A stretch of 64,000 bases of DNA from Streptomyces sp. NBC_01241 (GCF_041435435.1 NZ_CP108494.1:3878501-3942500), one strand, 5' to 3'. Numbered from the stretch's first letter, positions 8,507 to 17,039 are shown. Program-made: numbers and translations. The notes: generated by a model not told the origin, from the sequence alone.

Positions 8507-9403
8507 TCATGCGCGCCAGTCGAGCGGCACCTGCTTGGCTGTGTCCCACGGGCGCTCCCAGCCCGCGAAGTGCAGGATCCGGTCGATCACTCCGGCCGTG
8601 AAACCCCAGACCAGGGCGGATTCGACCAGAAATGCCGGGCCTCGGTGGCCGCTCGGATGGACCGTGGTCGCGCGGTTGGCCGGATCCGTGAGATCCGCCA
8701 CGGGAACGGTGAAGACCCGGGCGGTCTCACCCGGATCGACGACCCCGACCGGGCTCGGCGACCGCCACCAGCCGAGAACCGGTGTCACGACGAAGCCGCT
8801 CACGGGGATGTAGAGCCGGGGCAGCACGGCGAAGAGCTGGACCCCGCGCGGATCGAGGCCGGTCTCCTCCTGCGCTTCCCGCAGAGCGGCCCTGAGCGGC
8901 CCTGTGGTCGCCTGGTCGCCGTCCTCCGGGTCCAGGGCGCCACCGGGGAAGGATGGCTGCCCAGCGTGGGAACGCAGGCTTCCGGATCGCTCCATGAGGA
9001 GCAGTTCAGGGCCGCGCTCGCCCTCCCCGAACAGTACGAGTACGGCGGACTGCCGCCCGGCGCCGCTCTCGGGTGGCAGAAAGCGGCTGAGCTGGTCCGG
9101 CTCGATGGCCTGCGCGGCGCGGGCCACGGGCATGAGCCAGTCGGGCAGGCCTTCGGCCGTGACGGTGATGGCACCGCCGTGCCCGGAGCCTGCCGGGGCA
9201 GTGGCCGCTGCTGCGACCGCCGCCGCGGGGCTGACGGACGCGGGGCCCACCGTCGTGCGGTGGACCGGCACGGAATGCACCACCACGGGTGCGGCTGCCG
9301 CTTCCACGATCTGCTCGTCCACGATCGGCTCGGCCGCAGCTTGTTCGTTCGTGTTCTGCCCGTGGGTGTTCTCTTGGTGCGTGCTCTGTTCGTGCGTCTT
9401 CAT
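8507..9403 (-). CDS. NUDIX hydrolase, CoA-pyrophosphatase-like
   Basis: A 298-residue protein with a NUDIX domain. The box spans GGALDPEDGD to LREAQEETGL, where the REAQEETG segment holds the metal-binding glutamates, preceded by the RSHAGQPSFPGG element typical of CoA pyrophosphatases (NudL/YeaB). It is predicted to cleave CoA or a related nucleotide. The first 75 residues are polar and then Ala-rich and not conserved. The ATG at 9403 is chosen over an in-frame codon at 9436 because gagggg lies about 7 bases upstream. It is co-directional with nth, 63 bp upstream, and probably shares its transcript. Confidence 0.88.
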   Translation of the reverse strand: MKTHEQSTHQENTHGQNTNEQAAAEPIVDEQIVEAAAAPVVVHSVPVHRTTVGPASVSPAAAVAAAATAPAGSGHGGAITVTAEGLPDWLMPVARAAQAIEPDQLSRFLPPESGAGRQSAVLVLFGEGERGPELLLMERSGSLRSHAGQPSFPGGALDPEDGDQATTGPLRAALREAQEETGLDPRGVQLFAVLPRLYIPVSGFVVTPVLGWWRSPSPVGVVDPGETARVFTVPVADLTDPANRATTVHPSGHRGPAFLVESALVWGFTAGVIDRILHFAGWERPWDTAKQVPLDWRA

Positions 9404-9466
9404 AGGCACCCCTCGTCTCACAACGCCTGTCGTCACGCATTTCGTTCCGGAGCGAACGCCCGTGCG

Positions 9467-10474
9467 TCAATCGGCTCCGAGGGCCGTCGCGGGCTTGCCC
9501 GGGAAGCCCGGCGGCGGACTCAGCCGCTGACCGGGCTGACCGCCCATCTCGTACTTCAGCAGCTTTCTGGCTTTCTCCGGGTCCGTCTCGCCCTCCCCGT
9601 AGGCGGGGCAGAGCGGGGCGATCGGGCAGGCCCCGCAGGCGGGCTTGCGGGCATGGCAGATGCGGCGGCCGTGGAAGATCACACGGTGGGAGAGCATCGT
9701 CCACTCGCTCTTGGGGAAGATCGCGCCGATCTCGGCCTCGATCTTCTCCGGGCTCCCCTGTTCCGTCCACTTCCAGCGGCGGACCAGGCGCGCGAAATGG
9801 GTGTCGACGGTGATGCCTGGGACGCCGAAGGCATTCCCGAGCACGACGTTGGCGGTCTTGCGGCCGACCCCCGGCAACGTGACGAGATCAGTGAGACGGC
9901 CCGGTACCTCACCACCGAAATTGTCCCTGATCGCCATGGAGAGGCCTATCAGCGACTTCGTCTTGGCCCGGAAGAAGCCGGTCGGCCGGATGAGCTCTTC
10001 CAGTTCCTCCGGAACGGCCGCCGCCATGTCCTCGGGGGTGGGATAGGCGGCGAAGAGCGCGGGAGTGGTCTGATTGACTCTCAGGTCGGTGGTCTGGGCG
10101 GAGAGGACCGTGGCGACGAGAAGCTCGAAGGGGTTCCTGAAGTCCAGCTCGGGGTGGGCGTACGGGTACAGCTCGGCGAGCTCACGGTTGATCCTGCGGG
10201 CGCGGCGGACCATCGCCAGATGCGATTCCGGTTTCGGTTTCGCACCGGCTTTCACTCCGGGCTTCGCGGACTCAGCCGACTTGGCGGGCTTCACGGACGC
10301 CGCGGGCTTCACCGGCTTCACGGACTTCGCTCCGCCCTTCGGAGCCTGCCCGGCCAGAGGGCGTTTTGTCGCTTTTTTCGGGCGACTCGCGCCCTGTTCG
10401 CCCACAGCGGAATCACGGCCTTCCGGCACCCCATCAGCCCCCTTGGCCTGCACTCTCACCGGCGATTTGGACAC
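9467..10474 (-). CDS. nth: endonuclease III, DNA base-excision repair glycosylase/AP lyase
   Basis: A 335-residue endonuclease III. The helix-hairpin-helix LPGVGRKTANVVL carries the catalytic Lys, the nearby GITVDTHFARL carries the catalytic Asp, and the C-terminal CHARKPACGACPIAPLC has the Cys-X6-Cys-X2-Cys-X5-Cys spacing of the [4Fe-4S] cluster. It removes oxidised pyrimidines and cleaves abasic sites. The first 85 residues form a Lys/Pro/Ala-rich extension made of repeated K-P-V and K-S-A steps, common in Streptomyces Nth and probably nonspecifically DNA-binding. It is divergent from crp. Confidence 0.95.
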   Translation of the reverse strand: MSKSPVRVQAKGADGVPEGRDSAVGEQGASRPKKATKRPLAGQAPKGGAKSVKPVKPAASVKPAKSAESAKPGVKAGAKPKPESHLAMVRRARRINRELAELYPYAHPELDFRNPFELLVATVLSAQTTDLRVNQTTPALFAAYPTPEDMAAAVPEELEELIRPTGFFRAKTKSLIGLSMAIRDNFGGEVPGRLTDLVTLPGVGRKTANVVLGNAFGVPGITVDTHFARLVRRWKWTEQGSPEKIEAEIGAIFPKSEWTMLSHRVIFHGRRICHARKPACGACPIAPLCPAYGEGETDPEKARKLLKYEMGGQPGQRLSPPPGFPGKPATALGAD

Positions 10475-10581
10475 CCGGCCAGCCTAGAGCCACACACTGA
10501 CATCTGCCCCGGTCACCGCGCATCCGCCCCCGATCGGCCCCCTGCCGCACGGTTCGGCACGCCCGTGCGTCAAACTGGTTT

Positions 10582-10595
10582 GTGATTGATCGCAC
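10582..10595 (+). promoter_or_regulatory. Crp-like half-site pair before crp (candidate autoregulation)
   Basis: gtgattgatcgcac reads GTG-N6-CGCAC, one base off the GTG-N6-GNCAC pattern I recall for Streptomyces Crp sites. It lies 64 bp before the crp start codon, in the nth-crp divergent region. This is a motif resemblance only. Confidence 0.35.
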
Positions 10596-10658
10596 TGTTT
10601 TACCGTCCGGCATGATGGGGACCACGGTTCCCTGAACAGGCCGACAAGGAGAGAACTC

Positions 10659-11333
10659 GTGGACGACGTTCTGCGGCGCGCCCCGCTTTTCGCGGCGCTC
10701 GATGATGAGCAGGCCGCGGAGCTCCGCGCCTCGATGAGTGAGGTGACCCTCGCACGCGGCGACGCGCTCTTCCACGAGGGCGACCCGGGCGACCGCCTCT
10801 ATGTGGTCACCGAGGGCAAGGTGAAGCTCCACCGCACCTCGCCGGACGGGCGCGAGAACATGCTGGCGGTCCTCGGCCCCGGCGAGCTGATCGGTGAGCT
10901 GTCGCTCTTCGACCCGGGCCCGCGCACCGCGACCGCGACCGCGCTGACCGAGGTCAAGCTCCTCGGTCTCGGTCACGGCGACCTCCAGCCCTGGCTGAAC
11001 GTCCGCCCCGAGGTGGCCACGGCCCTGCTGCGAGCCGTCGCACGCCGGCTGCGCAAGACCAACGACCAGATGTCCGACCTGGTCTTCTCGGACGTACCGG
11101 GCCGTGTCGCCCGCGCCCTCCTCGACCTGTCGCGCCGCTTCGGCGTCCAGTCGGAGGAAGGTATCCATGTCGTCCACGACCTGACTCAGGAAGAGCTGGC
11201 CCAGCTGGTCGGCGCCTCCCGCGAGACGGTCAACAAGGCGCTCGCCGACTTCGCCGGACGCGGCTGGCTGCGCCTGGAGGCGCGCGCCGTGATCCTGCTG
11301 GACGTGGAGCGCCTGGCGAAGCGGTCCCGCTAG
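10659..11333 (+). CDS. crp: Crp/Fnr-family transcriptional regulator
   Basis: A 224-residue cAMP-receptor-protein homologue with an N-terminal cyclic-nucleotide-binding beta-roll (GDALFHEGDPGDRLYVV and GELIGELSLFDPGPRTATA, the phosphate-binding cassette) and a C-terminal winged HTH (LTQEELAQLVGASRETVNKA). In Streptomyces this protein governs germination, morphology and antibiotic production. The GTG start at 10659 follows a strong aaggagag Shine-Dalgarno at 5-6 bases. The gene order nth-crp divergent and crp convergent with an MBL gene is that of the conserved Streptomyces locus. Confidence 0.93.
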   Translation: MDDVLRRAPLFAALDDEQAAELRASMSEVTLARGDALFHEGDPGDRLYVVTEGKVKLHRTSPDGRENMLAVLGPGELIGELSLFDPGPRTATATALTEVKLLGLGHGDLQPWLNVRPEVATALLRAVARRLRKTNDQMSDLVFSDVPGRVARALLDLSRRFGVQSEEGIHVVHDLTQEELAQLVGASRETVNKALADFAGRGWLRLEARAVILLDVERLAKRSR

Positions 11334-11396
11334 CCGGCCGAGATCTGCCGACGGGACGGGGCGCCGGACCGGACGCCGTCTTCGTACGCAAGTACA

Positions 11397-11437
11397 CAAG
11401 GCCCTGCTACGCGGTCCCGCCGCGCGGCAGGGCCTTG
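11397..11437. terminator. shared hairpin between crp and the MBL gene
   Basis: caaggccctgc (11397-11407) and gcagggccttg (11427-11437) pair perfectly over 11 bp around a 19-base loop. The site is between convergent genes and could serve both. Confidence 0.75.
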
Positions 11438-11453
11438 CGCGTATTCGTCCTGC

Positions 11454-12284
11454 CTAGATCAGGCCGTGCTCGCCCAGATACTCCAGCTGCGCCAGCACCG
11501 AGAGTTCCGCCGCGGGCCACAGGGACCGGTCCACATCCGCGTACACCCGCGCCACCACCTCCGACGCCGTCCGGTACCCCGCCTCGACCGCCGTCTCCAC
11601 CTGGGCCAGCCGGTGCGCGCGGTGCGCGAGGTAGAACTCGACCGCGCCCTGCGCGTCATCCAGCACCGGGCCGTGTCCCGGCAGCACCGTGTGCACGCCG
11701 TCGTCGACGGACAGCGAGCGCAGCCTGCGCAGCGAGTCCAGGTAATCGCCGAGCCGCCCGTCCGGATGCGCGACGACCGTCGTGCCGCGTCCGAGGATCG
11801 TGTCCCCCGTCAGCACCGCCCGGTCGGCCGGCAGGTGGAAGGAGAGCGAGTCCGCGGTGTGCCCCGGGGTCGGCACGACACGCAGCTCCAGACCCCCGGT
11901 GGTGATCACGTCGCCCGCGGTCAGCCCCTCGTCGCCGAGCCGCAGCGCGGGGTCCAGGGCCCGCACCTTCGTACGGGTCAGCTCCCCGAAGCGTGCCGCG
12001 CCCTCCGCGTGGTCGGGGTGCCCGTGGGTGAGCAGGGTGAGCGCGATCCGGCGGCCCGCCCGCTCGGCGGTGTCGATGACGGCCCGCAGATGTATGTCGT
12101 CCAGCGGCCCCGGATCGATGACGACCGCGAGGTCGGAGTCGGGCTCGGCGATGATCCAGGTGTTGGTGCCGTCCAGCGTCATCGGCGAGGCGTTGGGGGC
12201 CAGGACGTTGACGGTACGGGTGGTGGCGGGCCCGGACAGAACTCCGCCGCGTGGCTGTCCGGGCAGCGCGTGCGCGTCGCTCAT
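11454..12284 (-). CDS. MBL-fold metallo-hydrolase (LACTB2/glyoxalase-II-like)
   Basis: A 276-residue metallo-beta-lactamase-fold hydrolase. The metal site HGHPDHAEG, the later PTPGHTADSL and GDTILG, and the terminal GHGPVLDD carry the expected His and Asp ligands. A C-terminal winged-helix-like extension (SVLAQLEYLGEHGL) resembles the LACTB2 group, which suggests a nuclease or thioesterase role, but the substrate cannot be read from sequence. Its ATG overlaps the stop of the upstream NUDIX gene (ATGA at 12284-12281), indicating coupling. Confidence 0.87.
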   Translation of the reverse strand: MSDAHALPGQPRGGVLSGPATTRTVNVLAPNASPMTLDGTNTWIIAEPDSDLAVVIDPGPLDDIHLRAVIDTAERAGRRIALTLLTHGHPDHAEGAARFGELTRTKVRALDPALRLGDEGLTAGDVITTGGLELRVVPTPGHTADSLSFHLPADRAVLTGDTILGRGTTVVAHPDGRLGDYLDSLRRLRSLSVDDGVHTVLPGHGPVLDDAQGAVEFYLAHRAHRLAQVETAVEAGYRTASEVVARVYADVDRSLWPAAELSVLAQLEYLGEHGLI

Positions 12285-13216
12285 CCCGCTTCACCTCCCG
12301 CACCACCCGCACCACCCGCACCACCCGCACCACCCGCACCAGCAGGGCCGCTCGGGATGTGCTTGGTGAACTCGTCGTGCCCCGGCCAGCTCAGCACCAA
12401 CTCGTCACCCTCCAGCCGCGCCTGTGCGAGTACGGGGGTGAGGTCCTGGGAATCCGCCGCCTTCAGGGCCTCGGCGGCTGTCCCGTACGGCCTGAGCGCT
12501 CGTAGCGTCGACACGGTCGGCGGCATCATCAGCAACTCGCCCCGGTCGTAGCCGTCGGCCGCCTCGCCGGGCCCGATCCACACCGTACGGTCGGCCTCCG
12601 TGGAGGCGTTGCGGGTGCGCTGGCCCTCGGGGAGCGCGGCGACGAAGAACCACGTGTCGTAGCGGCGCGGCTCGAACTCGGGGGTGATCCAGCGCGCCCA
12701 GGCGCCCAACAGATCGGAGCGCAGCACCAGACCTCGCCGGTCCAGGAACTCCGCGAAGGACAGCTCGCGCCCGACCAGTGCCTCGCGATCGGCCTCCCAG
12801 TCGGCGCCGGTGGTGTCGCTGACGACCGTGTCGGCGGTCGGGCCGGCGAGGAGAACGCCCGCCTCCTCGTACGTCTCACGGACCGCCGCGCAGACGATGG
12901 CCTGGGCCTCGGCCGGTGTATCGACGCCGAGCCGTGCGGCCCAGCTCTCCAGCGCGGGTCCGGCCCAGCCGACGAGCCGGTCGTCGTCACGCGGGTCGAC
13001 TCCGCCACCCGGATAGGCGTACGCGCCGCCGGCAAAGGCCATAGAGGCGCGGCGGCGCAGCATGTGGACCGCGGGGCCGCCCTCGGTGCCCGTGGCAGGG
13101 TCCCGGAGCAGCATCACGGTGGCGGCCCGCCTCGGGGTCGCGGCCGTCAGCTCGCCCGCGGCGAGTGCCCGGATCCGGTCGGGCCATTCCGGTGGGTACC
13201 ACTGACCATTGGACAT
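12281..13216 (-). CDS. NUDIX hydrolase with glycine-rich tail
   Basis: A 311-residue NUDIX-fold protein. The signature spans GGGVDPRDDD to AAVRETYEEAGVLL, where RETYEEAG holds the catalytic glutamates. It resembles the NUDT19/RNPP-type branch that often hydrolyses CoA or NDP derivatives; the substrate is unknown. The C-terminus ends in repeated GAG tripeptides encoded by a 9-bp tandem repeat, so tail length is probably variable between strains. It is the first gene of a two-gene coupled unit with the MBL hydrolase. Confidence 0.87.
   Translation of the reverse strand: MSNGQWYPPEWPDRIRALAAGELTAATPRRAATVMLLRDPATGTEGGPAVHMLRRRASMAFAGGAYAYPGGGVDPRDDDRLVGWAGPALESWAARLGVDTPAEAQAIVCAAVRETYEEAGVLLAGPTADTVVSDTTGADWEADREALVGRELSFAEFLDRRGLVLRSDLLGAWARWITPEFEPRRYDTWFFVAALPEGQRTRNASTEADRTVWIGPGEAADGYDRGELLMMPPTVSTLRALRPYGTAAEALKAADSQDLTPVLAQARLEGDELVLSWPGHDEFTKHIPSGPAGAGGAGGAGGAGGAGGEAG
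12292..12341 (-). repeat. 9-bp tandem microsatellite in the NUDIX 3' end
   Basis: Four perfect copies of caccacccg (12301-12336), flanked by a partial copy on each side, encode the Gly-Ala-Gly tail. The unit is a multiple of three, so slippage would change protein length and not frame. Confidence 0.9.
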
Positions 13217-13287
13217 GGCCGGAGGCTATCCGGAAACCGCGCCGATGTTCGAGAGGCATGTTGATCCGTGCATGCCCCGTACACACG

Positions 13288-13322
13288 TGATCCCGTCCGG
13301 TCGCCACGACCGGACGGGATCA
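13288..13322. terminator. perfect 16-bp hairpin downstream of the ridA-like gene
   Basis: tgatcccgtccggtcg (13288-13303) and cgaccggacgggatca (13307-13322) are perfect complements around a 3-base loop. It lies about 160 bp past the ridA-like stop on the minus strand, before the NUDIX promoter. Confidence 0.75.
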
Positions 13323-13390
13323 GAGAATCGGGTGGCGGACGGCAAGCACACTCAACGGCAGCGCCCTGCCGGACCGGCAGGGCGGTGCGG

Positions 13391-13464
13391 CTCGAGCCCC
13401 ACCGCGGCGACCGTGCGGCTCAAGCCCCACCGCCCCGGCGGGCCAACACCTCAAGCCCCACCGC
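13391..13464 (-). repeat. three copies of a 15-bp element behind the ridA-like gene
   Basis: ctcgagccccaccgc (13391-13405), ctcaagccccaccgc (13419-13433) and ctcaagccccaccgc (13450-13464) recur at intervals of 28 and 31 bp in the 3' untranslated region of the ridA-like gene. The role is unknown. Confidence 0.8.
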
Positions 13465-13485
13465 CTCCAGCAGACGACCTGCTGC

Positions 13486-13956
13486 TCAGGCGTCGACCAG
13501 CTCGACCTGGACCTCGACCTCCACCGGCGCGTCAAGCGGCAGCACCGCGACGCCCACCGCGCTGCGCGCGTGCACGCCCTTGTCGCCGAGGACCGCGCCC
13601 AGCAGCTCGCTGGCGCCGTTGATCACGGCGGGCTGCCCGGTGAAGTCGGATGCCGAGGCGACGAAGCCCACGACCTTCACGACCCGTGCGATCCGGTCCA
13701 GATCGCCCGCGACGGACTTCACCGCGGCCAGCGCGTTGAGCGCGCAGATCTTCGCCAGTTCCTTGGCCTCCTCGGCCGTGACCTCCCCACCGACCTTGCC
13801 GGTGACCGCGAGCTTGCCATCCACCATCGGCAGCTGGCCGGAGGTGTACACGTAAGCCCCCGACCGCACGGCCGGCTGGTACGAGGCCAGCGGCGGTACG
13901 ACGTCCGGCAGCGTCAGCCCGAGCTCGGCGAGCTTCGCCTCGACGGCGCCCGCCAC
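13486..13956 (-). CDS. RidA-family (YjgF/YER057c) protein
   Basis: A 156-residue member of the Rid superfamily, whose best-known members hydrolyse reactive enamine/imine intermediates made by PLP enzymes. The family fold is recognisable from SGAYVYTSGQLPMVDG, the central EEAKELAKICALNALAAVKS helix and the C-terminal PLDAPVEVEVQVELVD strand. It is slightly longer than archetypal RidA (about 128 residues) and resembles the Rid subgroup often called LPS-biosynthesis-like, so catalytic activity is uncertain. The GTG start at 13956 overlaps the TAG stop of the DUF4177 gene (TAGTG), a coupling arrangement. Confidence 0.85.
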   Translation of the reverse strand: MAGAVEAKLAELGLTLPDVVPPLASYQPAVRSGAYVYTSGQLPMVDGKLAVTGKVGGEVTAEEAKELAKICALNALAAVKSVAGDLDRIARVVKVVGFVASASDFTGQPAVINGASELLGAVLGDKGVHARSAVGVAVLPLDAPVEVEVQVELVDA

Positions 13957-14114
13957 TACGCCTTCTCCCGCTTCAGGTAGGCCACGAGCTGCTCGGGGTT
14001 GTTCGGGCCGGGAACGACCTGGACCAGCTCCCAGCCGTCCTCGCCCCAGGTGTCCAGAATCTGCTTGGTCGCGTGCACGAGAAGGGGCACGGTCGCGTAT
14101 TCCCACTTGGTCAT
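13956..14114 (-). CDS. small DUF4177-family protein
   Basis: A 52-residue protein. The order MTKWEYATVPL, WGEDGWELV, then a basic C-terminus LKREKA matches DUF4177, a small family of unknown function. The ATG at 14114 is used because its product begins at the conserved KWEY motif. Its stop overlaps the ridA-like start. The 71-bp gap to the divergent ATPase gene at 14186 must hold both promoters. Confidence 0.8.
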   Translation of the reverse strand: MTKWEYATVPLLVHATKQILDTWGEDGWELVQVVPGPNNPEQLVAYLKREKA

Positions 14115-14185
14115 GGCCCGACTGTAATACCTGGCACGCACAGCCTCGTGCGTAGCCCGCGGCCCGACTGGTTAGGCTCGAATAC

Positions 14186-15178
14186 GTGAGCAGGTTCCAG
14201 GTCGTCAGCGGCAAGGGTGGTACCGGTAAGACCACGGTCGCCGCCGCCCTCGCGCTCGCCCTCGCGACCGAGGGCAGGCGCACCCTCCTCGTGGAGGTCG
14301 AGGGCAGGCAGGGCATCGCCCAGCTCTTCGAGACGGAGTCCCTTCCGTACGAGGAGCGCAAGATCGCCGTCGCACCGGGCGGCGGCGAGGTGTACGCCCT
14401 CGCGATCGACGCCGAACGCGCCCTTCTCGACTACCTCCAGATGTTCTACAAGCTCGGCAGCGCGGGCCGCGCCCTCAAGAAGCTCGGCGCGATCGACTTC
14501 GCCACCACGATCGCGCCCGGTGTACGGGACGTGCTGCTGACCGGCAAGGCCTGCGAAGCCGTACGCCGCAAGGACAAGCAGAACCGGTACGTCTACGACT
14601 ACGTGATCATGGATGCCCCGCCCACCGGACGCATCACCCGCTTCCTCAATGTGAATGACGAGGTGGCGGGGCTGGCCCGGATCGGCCCGATACACAATCA
14701 GGCGCAGGCCGTGATGCGGGTGCTGAAGTCCCCCGAGACCGCGGTCCATCTGGTGACGCTCCTGGAGGAGATGCCGGTCCAGGAGACCGCGGACGGCATC
14801 GCGGAGCTGCAGGCGGCCGAACTGCCGGTCGGCCGGGTCATCGTGAACATGGTGCGCCCGCATCTGCTGGACGAGGACGCGCTGCGCACCGCCGCCGGCG
14901 GCCGCCGCAAGGAGATCGCCAAGGCGCTGACCCGGGCGGGCGTGACCGGCTCCGCGGGGCTCGTGCGTCCCCTGGTTGAGCAGGCCGCCGAGCATGCCCA
15001 GCGGGTCGAGCTGGAGCGCGAACAGCGTGCGGTGCTCGCGGACCTGGAGCTGCCGGGGTACGAACTCCCGCTGCTCGGAGAGGGCATGGACTCGGCCGGG
15101 CTGTACGACCTGGCGACCGAACTACGCAAGCAGGGCGTGGGCAACGGGGAGGGACAGGGACAAGGGGTGGGCACATGA
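14186..15178 (+). CDS. ArsA/GET3-type ATPase, first of a pair
   Basis: A 330-residue SIMIBI-class P-loop ATPase. The deviant Walker A VSGKGGTGKTTVAAAL with the signature lysine lies at residues 7-22, switch II appears as VIMDAPPTGR, and the C-terminal third is Arg/Glu-rich. It resembles the anion-transporting ATPase ArsA and eukaryotic GET3, but no arsenite cysteine triad is visible. In actinobacteria these paired ATPases are conserved next to wblA and have no settled function. The GTG start is divergent from DUF4177. The stop overlaps the next start (ATGA at 15175-15178), so the two ATPases are probably co-translated and may form a heterodimer. Confidence 0.88.
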   Translation: MSRFQVVSGKGGTGKTTVAAALALALATEGRRTLLVEVEGRQGIAQLFETESLPYEERKIAVAPGGGEVYALAIDAERALLDYLQMFYKLGSAGRALKKLGAIDFATTIAPGVRDVLLTGKACEAVRRKDKQNRYVYDYVIMDAPPTGRITRFLNVNDEVAGLARIGPIHNQAQAVMRVLKSPETAVHLVTLLEEMPVQETADGIAELQAAELPVGRVIVNMVRPHLLDEDALRTAAGGRRKEIAKALTRAGVTGSAGLVRPLVEQAAEHAQRVELEREQRAVLADLELPGYELPLLGEGMDSAGLYDLATELRKQGVGNGEGQGQGVGT

Positions 15179-16674
15179 GACGGGATGCGGACACGGCCGA
15201 AGCCACCGCCACGGACACGCACGAGGCCGCGACCGCAGCCACGGACACGGCCACCGCAGCCGACCCCGCACCCGTACCCGCACCCGCACCCGCACCCGCG
15301 CTGGACACCGACGCGCTGCTCGACGACCCCGGTATCCGGATCGTCGTGTGCTGCGGTTCGGGCGGAGTCGGCAAGACCACGACCGCCGCGGCGCTGGGCG
15401 TACGGGCGGCCGAGCGCGGTCGTAAGGTCGTCGTCCTGACCATCGACCCGGCCCGCAGGCTCGCCCAGTCCATGGGTATCGACTCGCTGGACAACATCCC
15501 GCGCCAGGTGCCGGGCATCACGGGCGACGGCGCCGGGGAACTGCACGCGATGATGCTCGACATGAAGCGGACCTTCGACGAGATCGTCGAAGCACACGCG
15601 GACGGCGAGCGGGCCCGCGCGATCCTGGAGAACCCCTTCTACCAGTCCCTGTCGGCCGGTTTCGCGGGCACGCAGGAGTACATGGCGATGGAGAAGCTCG
15701 GCCAGCTGCGCGCGCGCAACGAGTGGGACCTGATCATCGTGGACACCCCGCCTTCGCGTTCCGCACTGGACTTCTTGGACGCGCCGAAGCGGCTCGGTTC
15801 GTTCCTGGACGGGAAGTTCATCAAACTGCTGATGGCCCCGGCGAAGATGGGCGGCCGGGCGGGGATGAAGTTCCTCAACGTGGGCATGTCGATGATGACC
15901 GGCACCCTCGGCAAGCTGCTCGGCGGTCAATTCCTGCGCGACGTACAGACTTTCGTGGCGGCGATGGACACCATGTTCGGCGGCTTCCGTACCCGGGCCG
16001 ATGCCACGTACAAACTTCTGCAGGCACCCGGTACGGCGTTCCTCGTCGTCGCGACACCGGAGTGGGACGCGCTGCGCGAAGCTGCGTACTTCGTGGAACG
16101 GCTGGCCGCGGAGGAGATGCCGCTGGCCGGTCTGGTGCTCAACCGCGTCCATGACAGCGGCGCCGCCCGGCTCTCCGCCGAGCGCGCCCTGGCAGCCGCA
16201 GAAAATCTTGACGGGGTCGGCATTGTGGATCAGCTGTCAGGGAAAGCTGGACTTGGTGACCCGGCCGAGTGGTCGGTCGCGCCTCCCAAAACCGATGGCA
16301 CCCCGAATACCGCCCCCGCAGCCCTTCCTGATCATTCCGAGCACGAGGCCGAGCACAAGGACACCGAAGACCGCGAACCAGACCCGGATACAGACCCGGG
16401 CACAGACCAGGGATCAGACCCAGCAGAAGACCCGGTAGAAGATCCCGAGGCCGCTTCCGTCGAGCAGTTGACCGCAGGCCTGTTGCGACTGCATGCGGAA
16501 CGAATGCAGGTAGTCGCGCGCGAACAGCGCACACGCGACCGCTTCACCGCGCTGCATCCCGAAGTAGCCGTGACCGAAGTGGCCGCGCTACCCGGTGACG
16601 TACATGACCTCGCGGGGCTCCGGGCCATCGGGGACCGGCTCGCGACCGGTTCCGCACCGGCCGGAGCTGCGTAG
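15175..16674 (+). CDS. ArsA/GET3-type ATPase, second of a pair
   Basis: A 499-residue P-loop ATPase with an N-terminal Thr/Ala/Pro-rich leader of about 45 residues, the deviant Walker A CGSGGVGKTTTAAAL near residue 65, switch I-like TIDPARRLAQ and switch II VDTPPSRSALDFL. A hydrophobic, methionine-rich central segment (MKFLNVGMSMMTGTLGKLL) recalls the client-binding groove of GET3. Residues about 370-430 are acidic low-complexity (repeats of D-P-x-T/D), so the conserved core ends before the last 130 residues. Pairing with the upstream ATPase suggests a heterodimer handling a hydrophobic client; this is inference. Confidence 0.88.
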   Translation: MRRDADTAEATATDTHEAATAATDTATAADPAPVPAPAPAPALDTDALLDDPGIRIVVCCGSGGVGKTTTAAALGVRAAERGRKVVVLTIDPARRLAQSMGIDSLDNIPRQVPGITGDGAGELHAMMLDMKRTFDEIVEAHADGERARAILENPFYQSLSAGFAGTQEYMAMEKLGQLRARNEWDLIIVDTPPSRSALDFLDAPKRLGSFLDGKFIKLLMAPAKMGGRAGMKFLNVGMSMMTGTLGKLLGGQFLRDVQTFVAAMDTMFGGFRTRADATYKLLQAPGTAFLVVATPEWDALREAAYFVERLAAEEMPLAGLVLNRVHDSGAARLSAERALAAAENLDGVGIVDQLSGKAGLGDPAEWSVAPPKTDGTPNTAPAALPDHSEHEAEHKDTEDREPDPDTDPGTDQGSDPAEDPVEDPEAASVEQLTAGLLRLHAERMQVVAREQRTRDRFTALHPEVAVTEVAALPGDVHDLAGLRAIGDRLATGSAPAGAA

Positions 16675-16688
16675 CCGCCCTTTCGCCG

Positions 16689-17039
16689 CTATCCCACCGC
16701 GGCATACCTCTCGTGCAGTTCGTCGTCGTCCAGCCCGATCGCCACGGGCAGGATGCCCGCGGACTGCTCGTACTCGCTGCGCGCGGTCTCCAGCAGCCGG
16801 CGCCACGACGTGACGGTGGGCCGCCTGCGCAGCAGTGCGCGGCGCTCCCGCTCCGTCATTCCGCCCCACACGCCGAATTCGACGCGATTGTCCAGCGCAT
16901 CGGCCAGGCACTCGGTCCGCACCGGACACCCGGTGCACACCGCCTTGGCCCTGTTCTGCGCTGCCCCTTGTACGAACAGTTCATCCGGATCGGTAGTGCG
17001 GCAGGCTGCCTGCGCACTCCAGTCGGTTACCCAGCCCAT
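16689..17039 (-). CDS. wblA: WhiB-family regulator WblA
   Basis: A 116-residue WhiB-like iron-sulfur protein. Four cysteines lie in QAACRTTD and CTGCPVRTEC with the WhiB Cys-X2-Cys-X5-Cys spacing, followed by the GVWGGMTERERR turn and a basic DNA-binding segment (LLRRRPTV). Near-identity with remembered S. coelicolor WblA and the neighbourhood (ATPase pair on one side, class A PBP on the other) support the name. WblA is a pleiotropic brake on antibiotic production and sporulation in Streptomyces. The ATG at 17039 gives the standard MGWVTDWS start; codons upstream in frame are ignored. Confidence 0.93.
   Translation of the reverse strand: MGWVTDWSAQAACRTTDPDELFVQGAAQNRAKAVCTGCPVRTECLADALDNRVEFGVWGGMTERERRALLRRRPTVTSWRRLLETARSEYEQSAGILPVAIGLDDDELHERYAAVG

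Noticed and set aside
8366..10585. 739-codon plus-strand frame over the NUDIX and nth genes
   Set aside because: Antisense shadow of two clear minus-strand genes; Arg/Gly-rich low-information sequence.
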